Shown here in pieces: positions 20,806 through 29,077 of a stretch of 50,576 nucleotides of DNA (positions are counted from its first letter, which is position 1; every line of letters begins with the position of its first letter). Where the stretch lies: contig NZ_CAKJTJ010000029.1 of the NCBI RefSeq assembly GCF_917563925.1, forward strand, positions 1-50,576, written 5' to 3'. The position numbers and the translations under genes are program-made. The notes under the pieces were generated by a model. The model saw only the letters and a program-made list of their open reading frames with translations. It had not been told where the DNA came from and ran no database searches. The stretch is from Sutcliffiella rhizosphaerae. GTDB lineage: Bacteria; Bacillota; Bacilli; Bacillales; Bacillaceae_I.

Positions 20806-21649
20806 AGGATTAGGTAAAGGCATTAATGCTTTATTTCCATCTATTGAAGCTTCCAAGGAAGAAGCCGTCCAAGAAATAAATATTAAGGATATTCGCCCCA
20901 ACCCTTACCAACCTAGGAAATACTTTGAGGCGGAAGCCATCGAAGAATTAAGGGATTCTATCCTTCAGCATGGTATTCTTCAACCGATTATCGTACGTAA
21001 AAGCATTAAAGGGTTTGAAATTGTAGTAGGAGAAAGGCGTTTTCGAGCAGCTAAAGAAGCTAAATTAACGAAAGTGCCAGTAGTTGTCCGGTCTTTAACA
21101 GAACAACAAATGATGGAGCTTGCTCTTCTTGAGAACTTGCAGAGAGAAGACCTCACTCCCATTGAAGAAGCTGCTGCCTATCAATCATTAATGACCAAAC
21201 TTGATTTAACACAGGAGCAGCTGGCAAATAGATTAGGAAAGAGCAGGCCGCATATTGCCAATCATATTCGTTTATTATCGCTTCCAAAATTTGTACAGGA
21301 ATTGATGAATGACGGTAAGCTTTCTATGGGACATGGACGAGCTCTTTTAGGTCTAAAGGCAAAAGCGAAACTAAAACCCGTCATAGAAAAGGTTTTACAA
21401 GATCACTTGAATGTTCGTCAATTAGAGCAATTAATTCAACAGTTGAACGAAAATGTTCCACAAGAAAACAAAAAAGCTCCTATTGAAAAAGACATTTTCT
21501 TAAAAGATCAAGAATCATTTCTGAGAGAACGATTTGGCACATCCGTCTTTATCAAGCGCTCCAAAAACAAGGGGAAAATAGAAATAGAGTTCTTTTCAGA
21601 TGATGATTTAAACAGACTCCTAGAGTTGTTAGCAGAATCGAAAAATTAA
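20798..21649 (+). CDS. parB: Chromosome partitioning protein ParB (Spo0J)
   Basis: 283 aa, ATG MGKGLGKGINALFPS; AAAGGAAG lies upstream inside parA. ParB is a CTPase clamp loaded at parS that recruits SMC and stimulates Soj. CTP-binding motif GERRFRAAKEA, ENLQREDL, helix-turn-helix LTQEQLANRLGKSRPHIANHI, and a C-terminal dimerisation domain KGKIEIEFFSDDDLNRLLELL. The parS normally embedded in B. subtilis spo0J is eroded here (see findings). Confidence 0.97.
   Translation: MGKGLGKGINALFPSIEASKEEAVQEINIKDIRPNPYQPRKYFEAEAIEELRDSILQHGILQPIIVRKSIKGFEIVVGERRFRAAKEAKLTKVPVVVRSLTEQQMMELALLENLQREDLTPIEEAAAYQSLMTKLDLTQEQLANRLGKSRPHIANHIRLLSLPKFVQELMNDGKLSMGHGRALLGLKAKAKLKPVIEKVLQDHLNVRQLEQLIQQLNENVPQENKKAPIEKDIFLKDQESFLRERFGTSVFIKRSKNKGKIEIEFFSDDDLNRLLELLAESKN
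21454..21469 (+). other. Degenerate parS-like sequence inside parB
   Basis: TGTTCCACAAGAAAAC aligns with the parS that B. subtilis carries at the same codons of spo0J (TGTTCCACGTGAAACA) but differs at four positions, including the central GT. The protein reads NVPQEN where B. subtilis has NVPRET. Probably no longer bound by ParB. Confidence 0.5.
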
Positions 21650-21668
21650 AGTAAACATTTGAAAAGCA

Positions 21669-21693
21669 GACCACCTAAGTGGTTTGTTTTTTT
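21669..21693 (+). terminator. Terminator after parB
   Basis: ACCAC / GTGGT stem with CTAA loop followed by TTGTTTTTTT. It ends the parAB operon before the DUF554 gene. Confidence 0.65.
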
Positions 21694-21713
21694 GATAGAA
21701 ATGGGGCTTGAAA

Positions 21714-22421
21714 TTGGTTTTATGGGGAACCATTATAAATGGAATATGTATCATTATCGGAACATTGATTGGGAAAGTCTTTACAAGAATACCTGATAAT
21801 ACAAAGGAAACGGTGATGAAAATCATTGGCCTTGCCGTTTTCCTTCTCGGAATACAAATGGGCTTTAAGAGCAATGAATTTTTAATTGTTATAATTAGTT
21901 TAGTGGTTGGTGCAGTGATAGGTGAGTGGATTAATTTAGATAGAATATTAAATAATATAGGATTTTGGCTGGAAAAAAAACTAGGTTCTAACCATGGATC
22001 TGTTTCAAAAGGGTTTGTCACAGCGACGTTAATCTTTGTGATTGGAGCAATGGCAGTGGTCGGTTCATTAGATAGCGGACTTAGAGGCGATCATCAAGTT
22101 CTTTTTACCAAATCCATTATTGATGGCTTTACAAGTATTGTGCTGACGACGACTTTAGGAATCGGTGTTATGTTTTCCGCTATCCCTGTCATGCTGTATC
22201 AAGGGAGTATTGCCCTATTTGCAACTCAAATTGACCTTTTCGTTCCAGCAGATTTATTAGAGTTATTAATTGCTGAAATCACCGCAACAGGCGGGGTAAT
22301 GATTATGGCAATTGGTATAAATATGACGGGGATTTCCACTATTAGAGTAGCGAATCTGTTGCCGGGCATACTGGTTGCCGCGTGCCTCGTAGTAATACAA
22401 TATTTTTTACTTTTTGACTGA
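21714..22421 (+). CDS. DUF554 family membrane protein
   Basis: 235 aa. Six to seven hydrophobic segments and a run of Gly-rich helices (GTIINGICIIIGTLIG, IGLAVFLLGIQMGF, LIFVIGAMAVVGSLDSG, GGVMIMAIGINM) identify the DUF554 (YdfK/YqgA-like) family, whose function is unknown; transport is a common guess. The TTG start at 21714 (MVLWGTII) is chosen since GGGG lies 7 nt upstream; a TTG two codons earlier is too close. Placed after parB with its own short terminator. Confidence 0.8.
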   Translation: MVLWGTIINGICIIIGTLIGKVFTRIPDNTKETVMKIIGLAVFLLGIQMGFKSNEFLIVIISLVVGAVIGEWINLDRILNNIGFWLEKKLGSNHGSVSKGFVTATLIFVIGAMAVVGSLDSGLRGDHQVLFTKSIIDGFTSIVLTTTLGIGVMFSAIPVMLYQGSIALFATQIDLFVPADLLELLIAEITATGGVMIMAIGINMTGISTIRVANLLPGILVAACLVVIQYFLLFD

Positions 22422-22444
22422 CCTTCCAGGTTGGTCTTTTTTTG
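22419..22444 (+). terminator. Terminator after the DUF554 gene
   Basis: GACC / GGTC stem around TTCCAGGTT with a run of seven T. Confidence 0.55.
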
Positions 22445-22527
22445 GCATTTTTTAAAAAATATTAAAATAAATGAAGAAAAAGAACACAAGTAGGTGTTGT
22501 TAATTTCGTGAAAGTAAAAAAGCATTT

Positions 22528-23163
22528 TTAATCCTGTGCCTGTATGAATGGTGGTTCTTGATTGTTAGAGGAGGAGGAAAGAATATTTTTCCGCTCCATC
22601 AATTTGTCCAATTCTTCAATGGAATACGCAATGACTTTTGCAATTTTCATCACAAGGCTCAACCTTGTATTTTGCAGCACGAAAAATTCCATAAACCCAC
22701 TTACATTAACAATACCCGTAATATGAATGTCACCAACTGGAGGTAAATCCTTCTTCACTCCAGCTCCAGGCATGACAGGTCCTTCTCCAATAGTAATTTG
22801 CCCGACACTTTTCAATCTGCCTAGACATGCATCAATGGCAATAATAAATGGATTTAGATGTTTTTGATTGATAAAGGCAAGCTTTTCTTCGAGGTTTACA
22901 GCATGAATAGGTTCATCCAATGTGCCATATACATGAACATGATGTAGTGTTTTATCTTGTAATTTCGTCCCAACGAGTGGACCTAATGAATCTCCGGTAG
23001 AACGGTCTGTCCCGATGCAAACAATGACAACTGGTCGAAAAATGAGACTAGTAGGAAGATGGGCATGCAAAGCAAGGGTGAGTTCTTTTTCAGCATTTGC
23101 CTCATCGTGAGCAATACGGAGATTACTCCCTCTATTTTCAAAAAAATTAGATTTAAGATTCAT
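22528..23163 (-). CDS. yyaC: Sporulation protein YyaC (DUF1256)
   Basis: 211 aa, on the strand opposite its neighbours and so head-on to replication. IVCIGTDRSTGDSLGPLVG, IIAIDACLGR and GPVMPGAGVKKDLPPVGD are the conserved blocks of the DUF1256/YyaC family, which shares a fold with Gpr spore protease and hydrogenase maturation peptidases. YyaC is expressed in the forespore in B. subtilis; its substrate is not known. AAGGGGTG lies 7 nt before the ATG. No clear sigma-F promoter was found by eye. Confidence 0.88.
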   Translation of the reverse strand: MNLKSNFFENRGSNLRIAHDEANAEKELTLALHAHLPTSLIFRPVVIVCIGTDRSTGDSLGPLVGTKLQDKTLHHVHVYGTLDEPIHAVNLEEKLAFINQKHLNPFIIAIDACLGRLKSVGQITIGEGPVMPGAGVKKDLPPVGDIHITGIVNVSGFMEFFVLQNTRLSLVMKIAKVIAYSIEELDKLMERKNILSSSSNNQEPPFIQAQD

Positions 23164-23288
23164 AGGTTACACCCCTTCTTAATAGTAGTAACAGTATACG
23201 ACTATTTATGGGAAACTATACGTTCTGTTTTTGATTTTGAATGTTTTCATCATGACAGATGATTTTTGGAACTTAGGAGGATGCAGGT

Positions 23289-24305
23289 ATGTGGAAAAGC
23301 GGGTTTCGCTGGATGTTTTTAATTTTAGGTACGGTCATTGGCGCCGGCTATGCTTCCGGACGTGAGCTTTGGCAATTTTTTGGTGCAGAAAGCGGACTTG
23401 CTATCTTGCTTTTTACGCTTTTTTTTATCATTTCCTGCTATGTAATCCTCCAAATTAGTCAATCTGAGAAGGCAGAACACTTTTCTCCTGTACTTTCTAA
23501 GCTTGTGGGGAAAAAGGCTTCGAGTTTTTATAACATCATGATGATCATTTATTTATTTACGACAACCATTGTGATGCTTGCTGGCGGCGGGGCTGCGCTA
23601 CAAGTCTTCTCCATCCCTTATTGGGCAGGGATTATCATCATTTGTACACTGCTAATCTTTTTATTTATGTTTGATATTAAAGGGATGATCTCTGTTAACG
23701 CAGTGATTATACCTATCATTGTGCTTGCATTGGGGTTTGTGATGGTTCAAACAGTCCTAGAGCAGCCTGAAGCTATAACTACCTCCATGATGAAACAAAG
23801 CAATTGGCCAGCAGGATTTACTTTTACAGCCCTAAACATACTTCCTCTTGTTGCGGTCTTATCAGCGATAGGAAAAGAGGTGAAAGGAAAAGGAGAAATA
23901 GTTGTTGCAAGTGTTGGGAGCGGAATGATATTAGGGGTTATTTCTCTCTTTTACAACCAAACCTTACTCTTGGTGCAAAGTAAATTAGCTCTTTTTGAAA
24001 TTCCATTATTCGCTATAATTCAAAGTTATCCATTTTATATGTTATTCGGTATGACCTTCTTACTATGGCTTGCTATCTATACGACCGCTGCTTCAGGTTT
24101 ACTGGGATTAGTGACAAGGTTTCGTACTACCTTCCCCATCCCACTATGGACGCTTTCCCTGCTTTTTATTCTGTTGATGGTCCCTTTTACCACAGTTGGC
24201 TTTTCCGTCCTTGTAGCCATTCTTTACCCGCTATTCGGATTAATCAATCTCTATTTGCTTGTCTGTATCCTCCTTTATCCAATTAAAAGCCGTCGAATAG
24301 AGTAG
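23289..24305 (+). CDS. YkvI family membrane transporter-like protein
   Basis: 338 aa with about ten transmembrane segments. The N-terminal GTVIGAGYASGRELWQFFG with its broken first helix is characteristic of YkvI and of the APC-fold transporters. Substrate is unknown. AGGAGG is 8 nt before the ATG. It is monocistronic, between yyaC (divergent) and yyzM. Confidence 0.82.
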   Translation: MWKSGFRWMFLILGTVIGAGYASGRELWQFFGAESGLAILLFTLFFIISCYVILQISQSEKAEHFSPVLSKLVGKKASSFYNIMMIIYLFTTTIVMLAGGGAALQVFSIPYWAGIIIICTLLIFLFMFDIKGMISVNAVIIPIIVLALGFVMVQTVLEQPEAITTSMMKQSNWPAGFTFTALNILPLVAVLSAIGKEVKGKGEIVVASVGSGMILGVISLFYNQTLLLVQSKLALFEIPLFAIIQSYPFYMLFGMTFLLWLAIYTTAASGLLGLVTRFRTTFPIPLWTLSLLFILLMVPFTTVGFSVLVAILYPLFGLINLYLLVCILLYPIKSRRIE

Positions 24306-24478
24306 GTTTATTGCCACATACTTAAACAAAATTGATTTTCTAATGCAATAAAGTAAGCCAGAACAGCCCTTAATTTAAAATTTCCAAATGGAATTATGGT
24401 ACAAGTACCTATATAATCGTGGTAGGTAGATAAATCGGAGTATAAGGTGGATTCATCGCAAAAGGAGTTGAAAAATAG

Positions 24479-24676
24479 ATGGTAGATAAAGAATTTATGT
24501 TAAATGATGTGGTGGAAATGAAAAAAGCACATCCATGCGGCACGAACCGTTGGAAAGTAATTCGGATGGGAATGGATATCCGCATTAAGTGTGAAGGATG
24601 CGACCATACGGTATTAATGCCAAGAAAAGAGTTCACTCGTAAAATAAAAAAGATATTGGTAAGGAATGAGGAGTAA
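24479..24676 (+). CDS. yyzM: DUF951 protein YyzM
   Basis: 65 aa. MKKAHPCGTNRWKVIRMGMDIRIKC (residues 14 onward) is the signature of YyzM/DUF951, with a Cys pair in CEGC that may bind metal. AAAGGAG lies upstream. It usually precedes ychF; here a lipoprotein gene separates them. Function is unknown. Confidence 0.9.
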   Translation: MVDKEFMLNDVVEMKKAHPCGTNRWKVIRMGMDIRIKCEGCDHTVLMPRKEFTRKIKKILVRNEE

Positions 24677-24705
24677 AAGCTGTCATCGTGGTGATAGCTT
24701 TTTTT
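24675..24705 (+). terminator. Terminator after yyzM
   Basis: AAAAGCTGTCATC / GTGATAGCTTTTTTT, beginning in the yyzM stop codon. Confidence 0.85.
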
Positions 24706-24749
24706 ATTACACAAATGAGGAGTTGCAAAGTTTTAATATAGAAAATGGA

Positions 24750-24863
24750 GGACTGAAAATGAGGGGAAAGAAGATTTCAGTCCAGGAAAGGACAAATGCA
24801 GGTCTGAAAATGAGGGAAAGGACAATTTCAGTCCCACAGGATGATAGCGAAGGTCTGGGCATC
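24750..24863. repeat. Tandem 51-bp hairpin repeat
   Basis: Units start at 24750, 24801 and (partial, GGTCTGGGCATC) 24852. Units 1 and 2 each form an imperfect hairpin: GGACTGAAAAT (24750-24760) with ATTTCAGTCC (24774-24783), and GGTCTGAAAAT (24801-24811) with ATTTCAGTCC (24825-24834). Both contain a purine-rich loop GAGGG(G)AAAG. An open frame spanning them is not credible as a gene. Confidence 0.8.
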
Positions 24864-25046
24864 ATTTATACATAAGTAATCCGCCAATCAATCAAGGTTT
24901 ATCACAACAATGTTTGGTGAATCCAACAAGAAAAATTTGTTATTTGTATAATTAAAATAAATACATTCATAATTTTTCCCCCTCATACACACTACCAAAT
25001 CCTCAAAAATCCGTATTCACCATCACAATACCAGGAGGTGCACCAC

Positions 25047-25415
25047 ATGGTTAGGAAATGGTTGATTTTTACGATTTTAGCTATTGCTCTCATTGCATGT
25101 AATCAAAAGGATGCATTAAAGAATGCTGGAGGACTCACTAATATGGAAGGAATTATTGTGAAGAAATCCTCATATCAAGGCAACTTACTATTAATTGTCC
25201 CGAATATTGTGGAATCAGATATAACAGGATTAGATGAACATGAGCTTTTGTTGCTTGCATCTGAAAAGAAAGGTATCTATTTTTATGTTTCTCAAGAGAT
25301 TTTTAATAAGTATCAATTGTATGAGAGAGTTTCTGTAGAATATGACCCGAACGGTGATGTGGAAGAATCAGATCCACCTAATAGATCTTATATAAGTATT
25401 AAATCTATAGAATAG
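25047..25415 (+). CDS. DUF3221 lipoprotein
   Basis: 122 aa. ATG MVRKWLIFTILAIALIAC gives a short lipoprotein signal with lipobox LIAC (Cys18), so the mature protein would be anchored outside the membrane. AGGAGGTG lies 6 nt upstream. The body (MEGIIVKKSSYQGNLLLIV ... VSVEYDPNGDVEESDPP) resembles DUF3221 secreted proteins of Bacillus, small beta-rich domains of unknown role. It lies between yyzM and ychF. Confidence 0.75.
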   Translation: MVRKWLIFTILAIALIACNQKDALKNAGGLTNMEGIIVKKSSYQGNLLLIVPNIVESDITGLDEHELLLLASEKKGIYFYVSQEIFNKYQLYERVSVEYDPNGDVEESDPPNRSYISIKSIE

Positions 25416-25516
25416 CCCATTAAATGGTTAGCATTAACGGCTTGTCTTTTCCTGGTATTCTATCTATAATTGTGAAAGGTTTAAATATGTGTTTACGGAA
25501 GTTAGGAGTGGATGAA

Positions 25517-26617
25517 ATGGCTTTAACAGCAGGTATCGTTGGTCTTCCAAATGTAGGGAAATCAACGCTTTTTAATGCGATTACACAGGCAGGGGCAGAA
25601 TCTGCCAACTACCCGTTTTGTACGATAGATCCAAATGTAGGTATTGTAGATGTACCGGATGAGCGTTTGCAAAAGTTAACGGAACTTGTGAATCCGAAGA
25701 AGACGGTCCCAACACATTTCGAATTTACGGATATTGCTGGGATTGTAAAAGGAGCTAGTAAAGGGGAAGGGCTAGGAAATAAGTTCTTATCCCATATTCG
25801 CCAAGTGGATGCGATTTGTCATGTAGTACGTTGTTTTGCTGATGACAATATTACACACGTTTCTGGCGGAGTTAATCCGATCAATGATATTGAAACGATT
25901 AACCTGGAGCTTATTTTAGCTGACTTGGAATCAGTGGACAAGCGTTTAGAGCGAGTAGCTAAGCTTGCGAAACAAAAAGACAAAGAAGCAATGTATGAGC
26001 ATGAAGTACTTGTAATGGTAAAAGAAGCTCTTGAGAATGAACAGCCTGCACGTACGGTTGAAGTTACGGACGAGCAAGTCAAATACCTTAAAGGGATGCA
26101 CCTTCTAACAAGTAAGCCAGTCCTTTATGTGGCAAACGTTGGAGAAGACGATGTGGCAGATCCTAGCGATAACGAGTATGTCCAACAGGTTCGTGAATTT
26201 GCGGCAAAGGATAATGCGGAAGTTATTACGGTTTGTGCAAAAATTGAATCTGAGATTGTCGAATTAGATGCAGATGAAAAAGCGATGTTCTTGGAGGAGC
26301 TTGGTATTCAGGAATCCGGTTTAGACCAGCTTATTCGCGCAGCATATAACTTGCTTGGTCTTGCTACGTATTTCACTGCTGGGGTTCAAGAAGTGCGTGC
26401 ATGGACATTTAGAACAGGAATGAAAGCACCTCAATGTGCCGGAGTTATTCATACTGATTTTGAGCGTGGGTTTATCCGTGCGGAGACGGTATCTTATGAA
26501 GACCTTCTAGCTGGCGGAACGATGACAGCAGCTAAAGAAGCTGGGAAAGTTCGACTGGAAGGAAAAGAATACATTGTAAAAGACGGAGATGTCATTCACT
26601 TCCGTTTTAATGTGTAA
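25517..26617 (+). CDS. ychF: Redox-regulated ATPase YchF (Obg-like)
   Basis: 366 aa. The start MALTAGIVG has TTAGGAGTG upstream; earlier in-frame codons lack support. Obg-family P-loop protein that prefers ATP: G1 GLPNVGKST, DIAGIVKGASKGEGLG, and the NVGE substitution for NKxD, which explains ATP use. A coiled insertion and a C-terminal TGS domain (KEYIVKDGDVIHFRFNV) follow. Implicated in ribosome and stress functions. Confidence 0.97.
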   Translation: MALTAGIVGLPNVGKSTLFNAITQAGAESANYPFCTIDPNVGIVDVPDERLQKLTELVNPKKTVPTHFEFTDIAGIVKGASKGEGLGNKFLSHIRQVDAICHVVRCFADDNITHVSGGVNPINDIETINLELILADLESVDKRLERVAKLAKQKDKEAMYEHEVLVMVKEALENEQPARTVEVTDEQVKYLKGMHLLTSKPVLYVANVGEDDVADPSDNEYVQQVREFAAKDNAEVITVCAKIESEIVELDADEKAMFLEELGIQESGLDQLIRAAYNLLGLATYFTAGVQEVRAWTFRTGMKAPQCAGVIHTDFERGFIRAETVSYEDLLAGGTMTAAKEAGKVRLEGKEYIVKDGDVIHFRFNV

Positions 26618-26623
26618 GGATGT

Positions 26624-26652
26624 TTGCCAAACGCCCTTAATTCTGATATAAT
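26624..26652 (+). promoter_or_regulatory. rpsF-ssb-rpsR promoter
   Basis: -35 TTGCCA (26624-26629), 17-nt spacer, -10 TATAAT (26647-26652), 82 bp before rpsF. Confidence 0.75.
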
Positions 26653-26734
26653 CTAAATTTGTGAGTAATGATTATTTATAATTGATTGCTCCTTGCCCAC
26701 AAAGGGCCGTTTAGACCAAAAGGAGGTGACTGTG
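26653..26734 (+). promoter_or_regulatory. rpsF leader, possible S6:S18 autoregulatory RNA
   Basis: The leader holds a small GCCC/GGGC hairpin (26695-26707) followed at once by CCG (26707-26709) and TTTAGACC before the AGGAGGTG site. rpsF leaders of many bacteria carry a structure bound by the S6:S18 complex that includes an exposed CCG; this is a plausible but unproven instance. Confidence 0.35.
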
Positions 26735-27022
26735 ATGAACAAGTACGAAGTTATGTATATCATCCGTCCAAACATTGAGGAAGACGCTAAAAAAGCTCTT
26801 GTAGAACGTTTCAACACGATCTTAACTGACAACGGTGCAGATCTTTCTGAAGCAAAAGAGTGGGGCAAACGCCGCTTAGCTTATGAAATCAATGATTTCC
26901 GCGACGGTTATTATATGCTTTTGAATGTTGCTGCTGATGCTGCTGCAGTTCAAGAGTTCGATCGTTTAGCTAAAATCAGCGAAGACATTATCCGTCATAT
27001 CGTTGTTAAAAAAGAAAACTAA
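26735..27022 (+). CDS. rpsF: 30S ribosomal protein S6
   Basis: 95 aa, [20 protein letters not shown] with AGGAGGTG 6 nt upstream. S6 pairs with S18 on the platform of the 30S subunit. [19 protein letters not shown] is conserved. First gene of the rpsF-ssb-rpsR operon. Confidence 0.98.
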   Translation: MNKYEVMYIIRPNIEEDAKKALVERFNTILTDNGADLSEAKEWGKRRLAYEINDFRDGYYMLLNVAADAAAVQEFDRLAKISEDIIRHIVVKKEN

Positions 27023-27080
27023 TAATAAAAAATAAAAGTTGTCCTCTTTATGGACGTCGTCACAGGGAGGAGTGGTTCTG

Positions 27081-27593
27081 ATGTTAAATCGCGTAGTATT
27101 GGTCGGCCGTTTGACGAAAGACCCTGAGTTACGCTATACCCCAAGTGGAGTGGCGGTTGCTACATTTACTTTAGCAGTTAACCGTACGTTCCAAAATCAG
27201 CAAGGCGAACGCGAAGCTGACTTCATTAACTGTGTGGTTTGGAGAAAGCCTGCTGAAAACGTTGCAAACTTCCTTAATAAAGGAAGCTTAGCTGGTGTGG
27301 ATGGCAAGCTACAAACACGCAATTATGAAGGCCAAGATGGTAGACGTGTATACGTTACCGAAGTAGTGGCAGAAAGTGTCCAATTCTTAGAGCCTAAAGG
27401 TTCAGGTGGTGGCAATAATTCACGCCCTAACAATCAAAATCAAGGCTATGGTTCATCATCTTCGTTTGGGTACGATCAGAACCAACAGCGCAGCAATAAT
27501 AACAACAACAACCAAGGTTATCGTGTTGATGACGATCCATTTAAGAATGATGGCCAACCTATCGATATTTCAGACGACGATTTGCCGTTCTAA
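27081..27593 (+). CDS. ssb: Single-stranded DNA-binding protein SsbA
   Basis: 170 aa. OB-fold ([19 protein letters not shown] through residue ~105), then a low-complexity linker rich in Gly, Asn, Gln and Ser, and the C-terminal tip DISDDDLPF that recruits partner proteins. GGGAGGAG precedes the ATG. SsbA is essential for replication and, between the two ribosomal protein genes, is linked to growth rate. Confidence 0.98.
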   Translation: MLNRVVLVGRLTKDPELRYTPSGVAVATFTLAVNRTFQNQQGEREADFINCVVWRKPAENVANFLNKGSLAGVDGKLQTRNYEGQDGRRVYVTEVVAESVQFLEPKGSGGGNNSRPNNQNQGYGSSSSFGYDQNQQRSNNNNNNQGYRVDDDPFKNDGQPIDISDDDLPF

Positions 27594-27627
27594 CATAGAA
27601 GGAATCGTTTTGATAAAAAAATTGTGA

Positions 27628-27885
<258 letters not shown>

Positions 27886-27892
27886 TGATAAT

Positions 27893-27938
27893 AAAAAAAG
27901 GAAGGCAGTGAGAGATGATCTTGCTGCCTTCCTTTTTG
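27893..27938 (+). terminator. Terminator after rpsR
   Basis: GGAAGGCAG / CTGCCTTCC perfect 9-bp stem with TTTTTG after it. Confidence 0.92.
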
Positions 27939-28049
27939 CTAAAGCTAGGTTAGCGTAAAGACTGACTTTATTCCTTTTGATTTGATTGTTATGGATCCTA
28001 AGGGATAAACTATACATATTGTAAACACATGTTAGTGGAGGTACGGACA

Positions 28050-28988
28050 GTGAAGGAAACAAAACATATAACAGAAGGCGCGATAATGCTTGGTATTTTC
28101 GCCTTACTACTGCTAATGACACTTTTTGTCCCCTTTATCGGAATACTTAGCTTTTTGGCAATGGCTGTTCCTTTTGTTATTTATACCGTCAGGAACGGAT
28201 GGAAACCAGGTATATGGCTCATCGTATTGGCAGCTATTTTAAGTGTCCTCCTTGGTACCCCAATAGCACTCATGCTTAGTATTCCTGCAAGTACTGTAGG
28301 GGTAATAATCGGGTATTGTATTGCAAAAAAGCTGAATCGCTATGCGATATTAGGAGCGGCAACAGGAGTTTATCTGTTAAATTATATCCTCGCATATGTG
28401 CTAGTTATTGTAGTGTTTAATATAAATTTTGTGGATTTGCTAGATGAAATGATGCGAGAATCCATGGAAATGTCAGTATCCATTGCCACTGCTTTAGGGC
28501 AACAAAATGCTGATGAGGCAATGGAGGCATTTGATAGTGCCTTATCTTTTACTAATTATCTGCTACCATTCTTACTTGTGATGACTGCTTTTGTGCATGC
28601 TTTTTTCACTCAATTATTTGCTATCTTTATCGTGAAACGGCTAAGGATAGAAGTAAGTCCCTTTCCGCCATTTCGGGAGATAATGCTACCGAGAAGCTTG
28701 CTCTGGTACTTCGTCGCCGTCGTACTTCTATCTTTATCGCAGCCAGCTGAAGGAAGTACGTTGTATATAGTAGTTCTAAACTTAACCTTTGTTTTGAGTT
28801 TCTTATTGGCGTTGCAAGGATTTTCATTTGTCTTTTTCTTCTGTTATGAAAAGAAGATTCCAAAAGCACTGCCAATTATGATCTTAATCTTTTCCTTTCT
28901 AATCCCGCAATTGCTCTATATAATAAGAATGATAGGAATAGTAGATATTGGCTTTTCTTTAAGAGAAATAATAAAGCGTAAAAAGTAA
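28050..28988 (+). CDS. yybS: YybS family membrane protein (DUF2232)
   Basis: 312 aa, with about eight transmembrane segments. GTG start (MKETKHITEGAIMLG) with GTGGAGG 8 nt upstream is chosen over an ATG seven codons earlier. DUF2232/YybS proteins lie upstream of gdpP across Firmicutes; function is unknown. First gene of yybS-gdpP-rplI. Confidence 0.87.
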   Translation: MKETKHITEGAIMLGIFALLLLMTLFVPFIGILSFLAMAVPFVIYTVRNGWKPGIWLIVLAAILSVLLGTPIALMLSIPASTVGVIIGYCIAKKLNRYAILGAATGVYLLNYILAYVLVIVVFNINFVDLLDEMMRESMEMSVSIATALGQQNADEAMEAFDSALSFTNYLLPFLLVMTAFVHAFFTQLFAIFIVKRLRIEVSPFPPFREIMLPRSLLWYFVAVVLLSLSQPAEGSTLYIVVLNLTFVLSFLLALQGFSFVFFFCYEKKIPKALPIMILIFSFLIPQLLYIIRMIGIVDIGFSLREIIKRKK

Positions 28989-29077
28989 AAGAAACCTTTC
29001 TATTAAGGCTCTTTTCTAAAATTGTTAAATTTTTTTGAATGGAAAAATGCAAATTACTAATTAGGAGCTGAATAATC

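Noticed and set aside
24750-24863. CRISPR array
   Set aside because: Only two to three 51-bp units with repeat-internal hairpins and no spacer-like alternation or cas genes.
24666-24875. 69-codon frame after yyzM
   Set aside because: Starts inside yyzM and is composed of its terminator and the 51-bp hairpin units.
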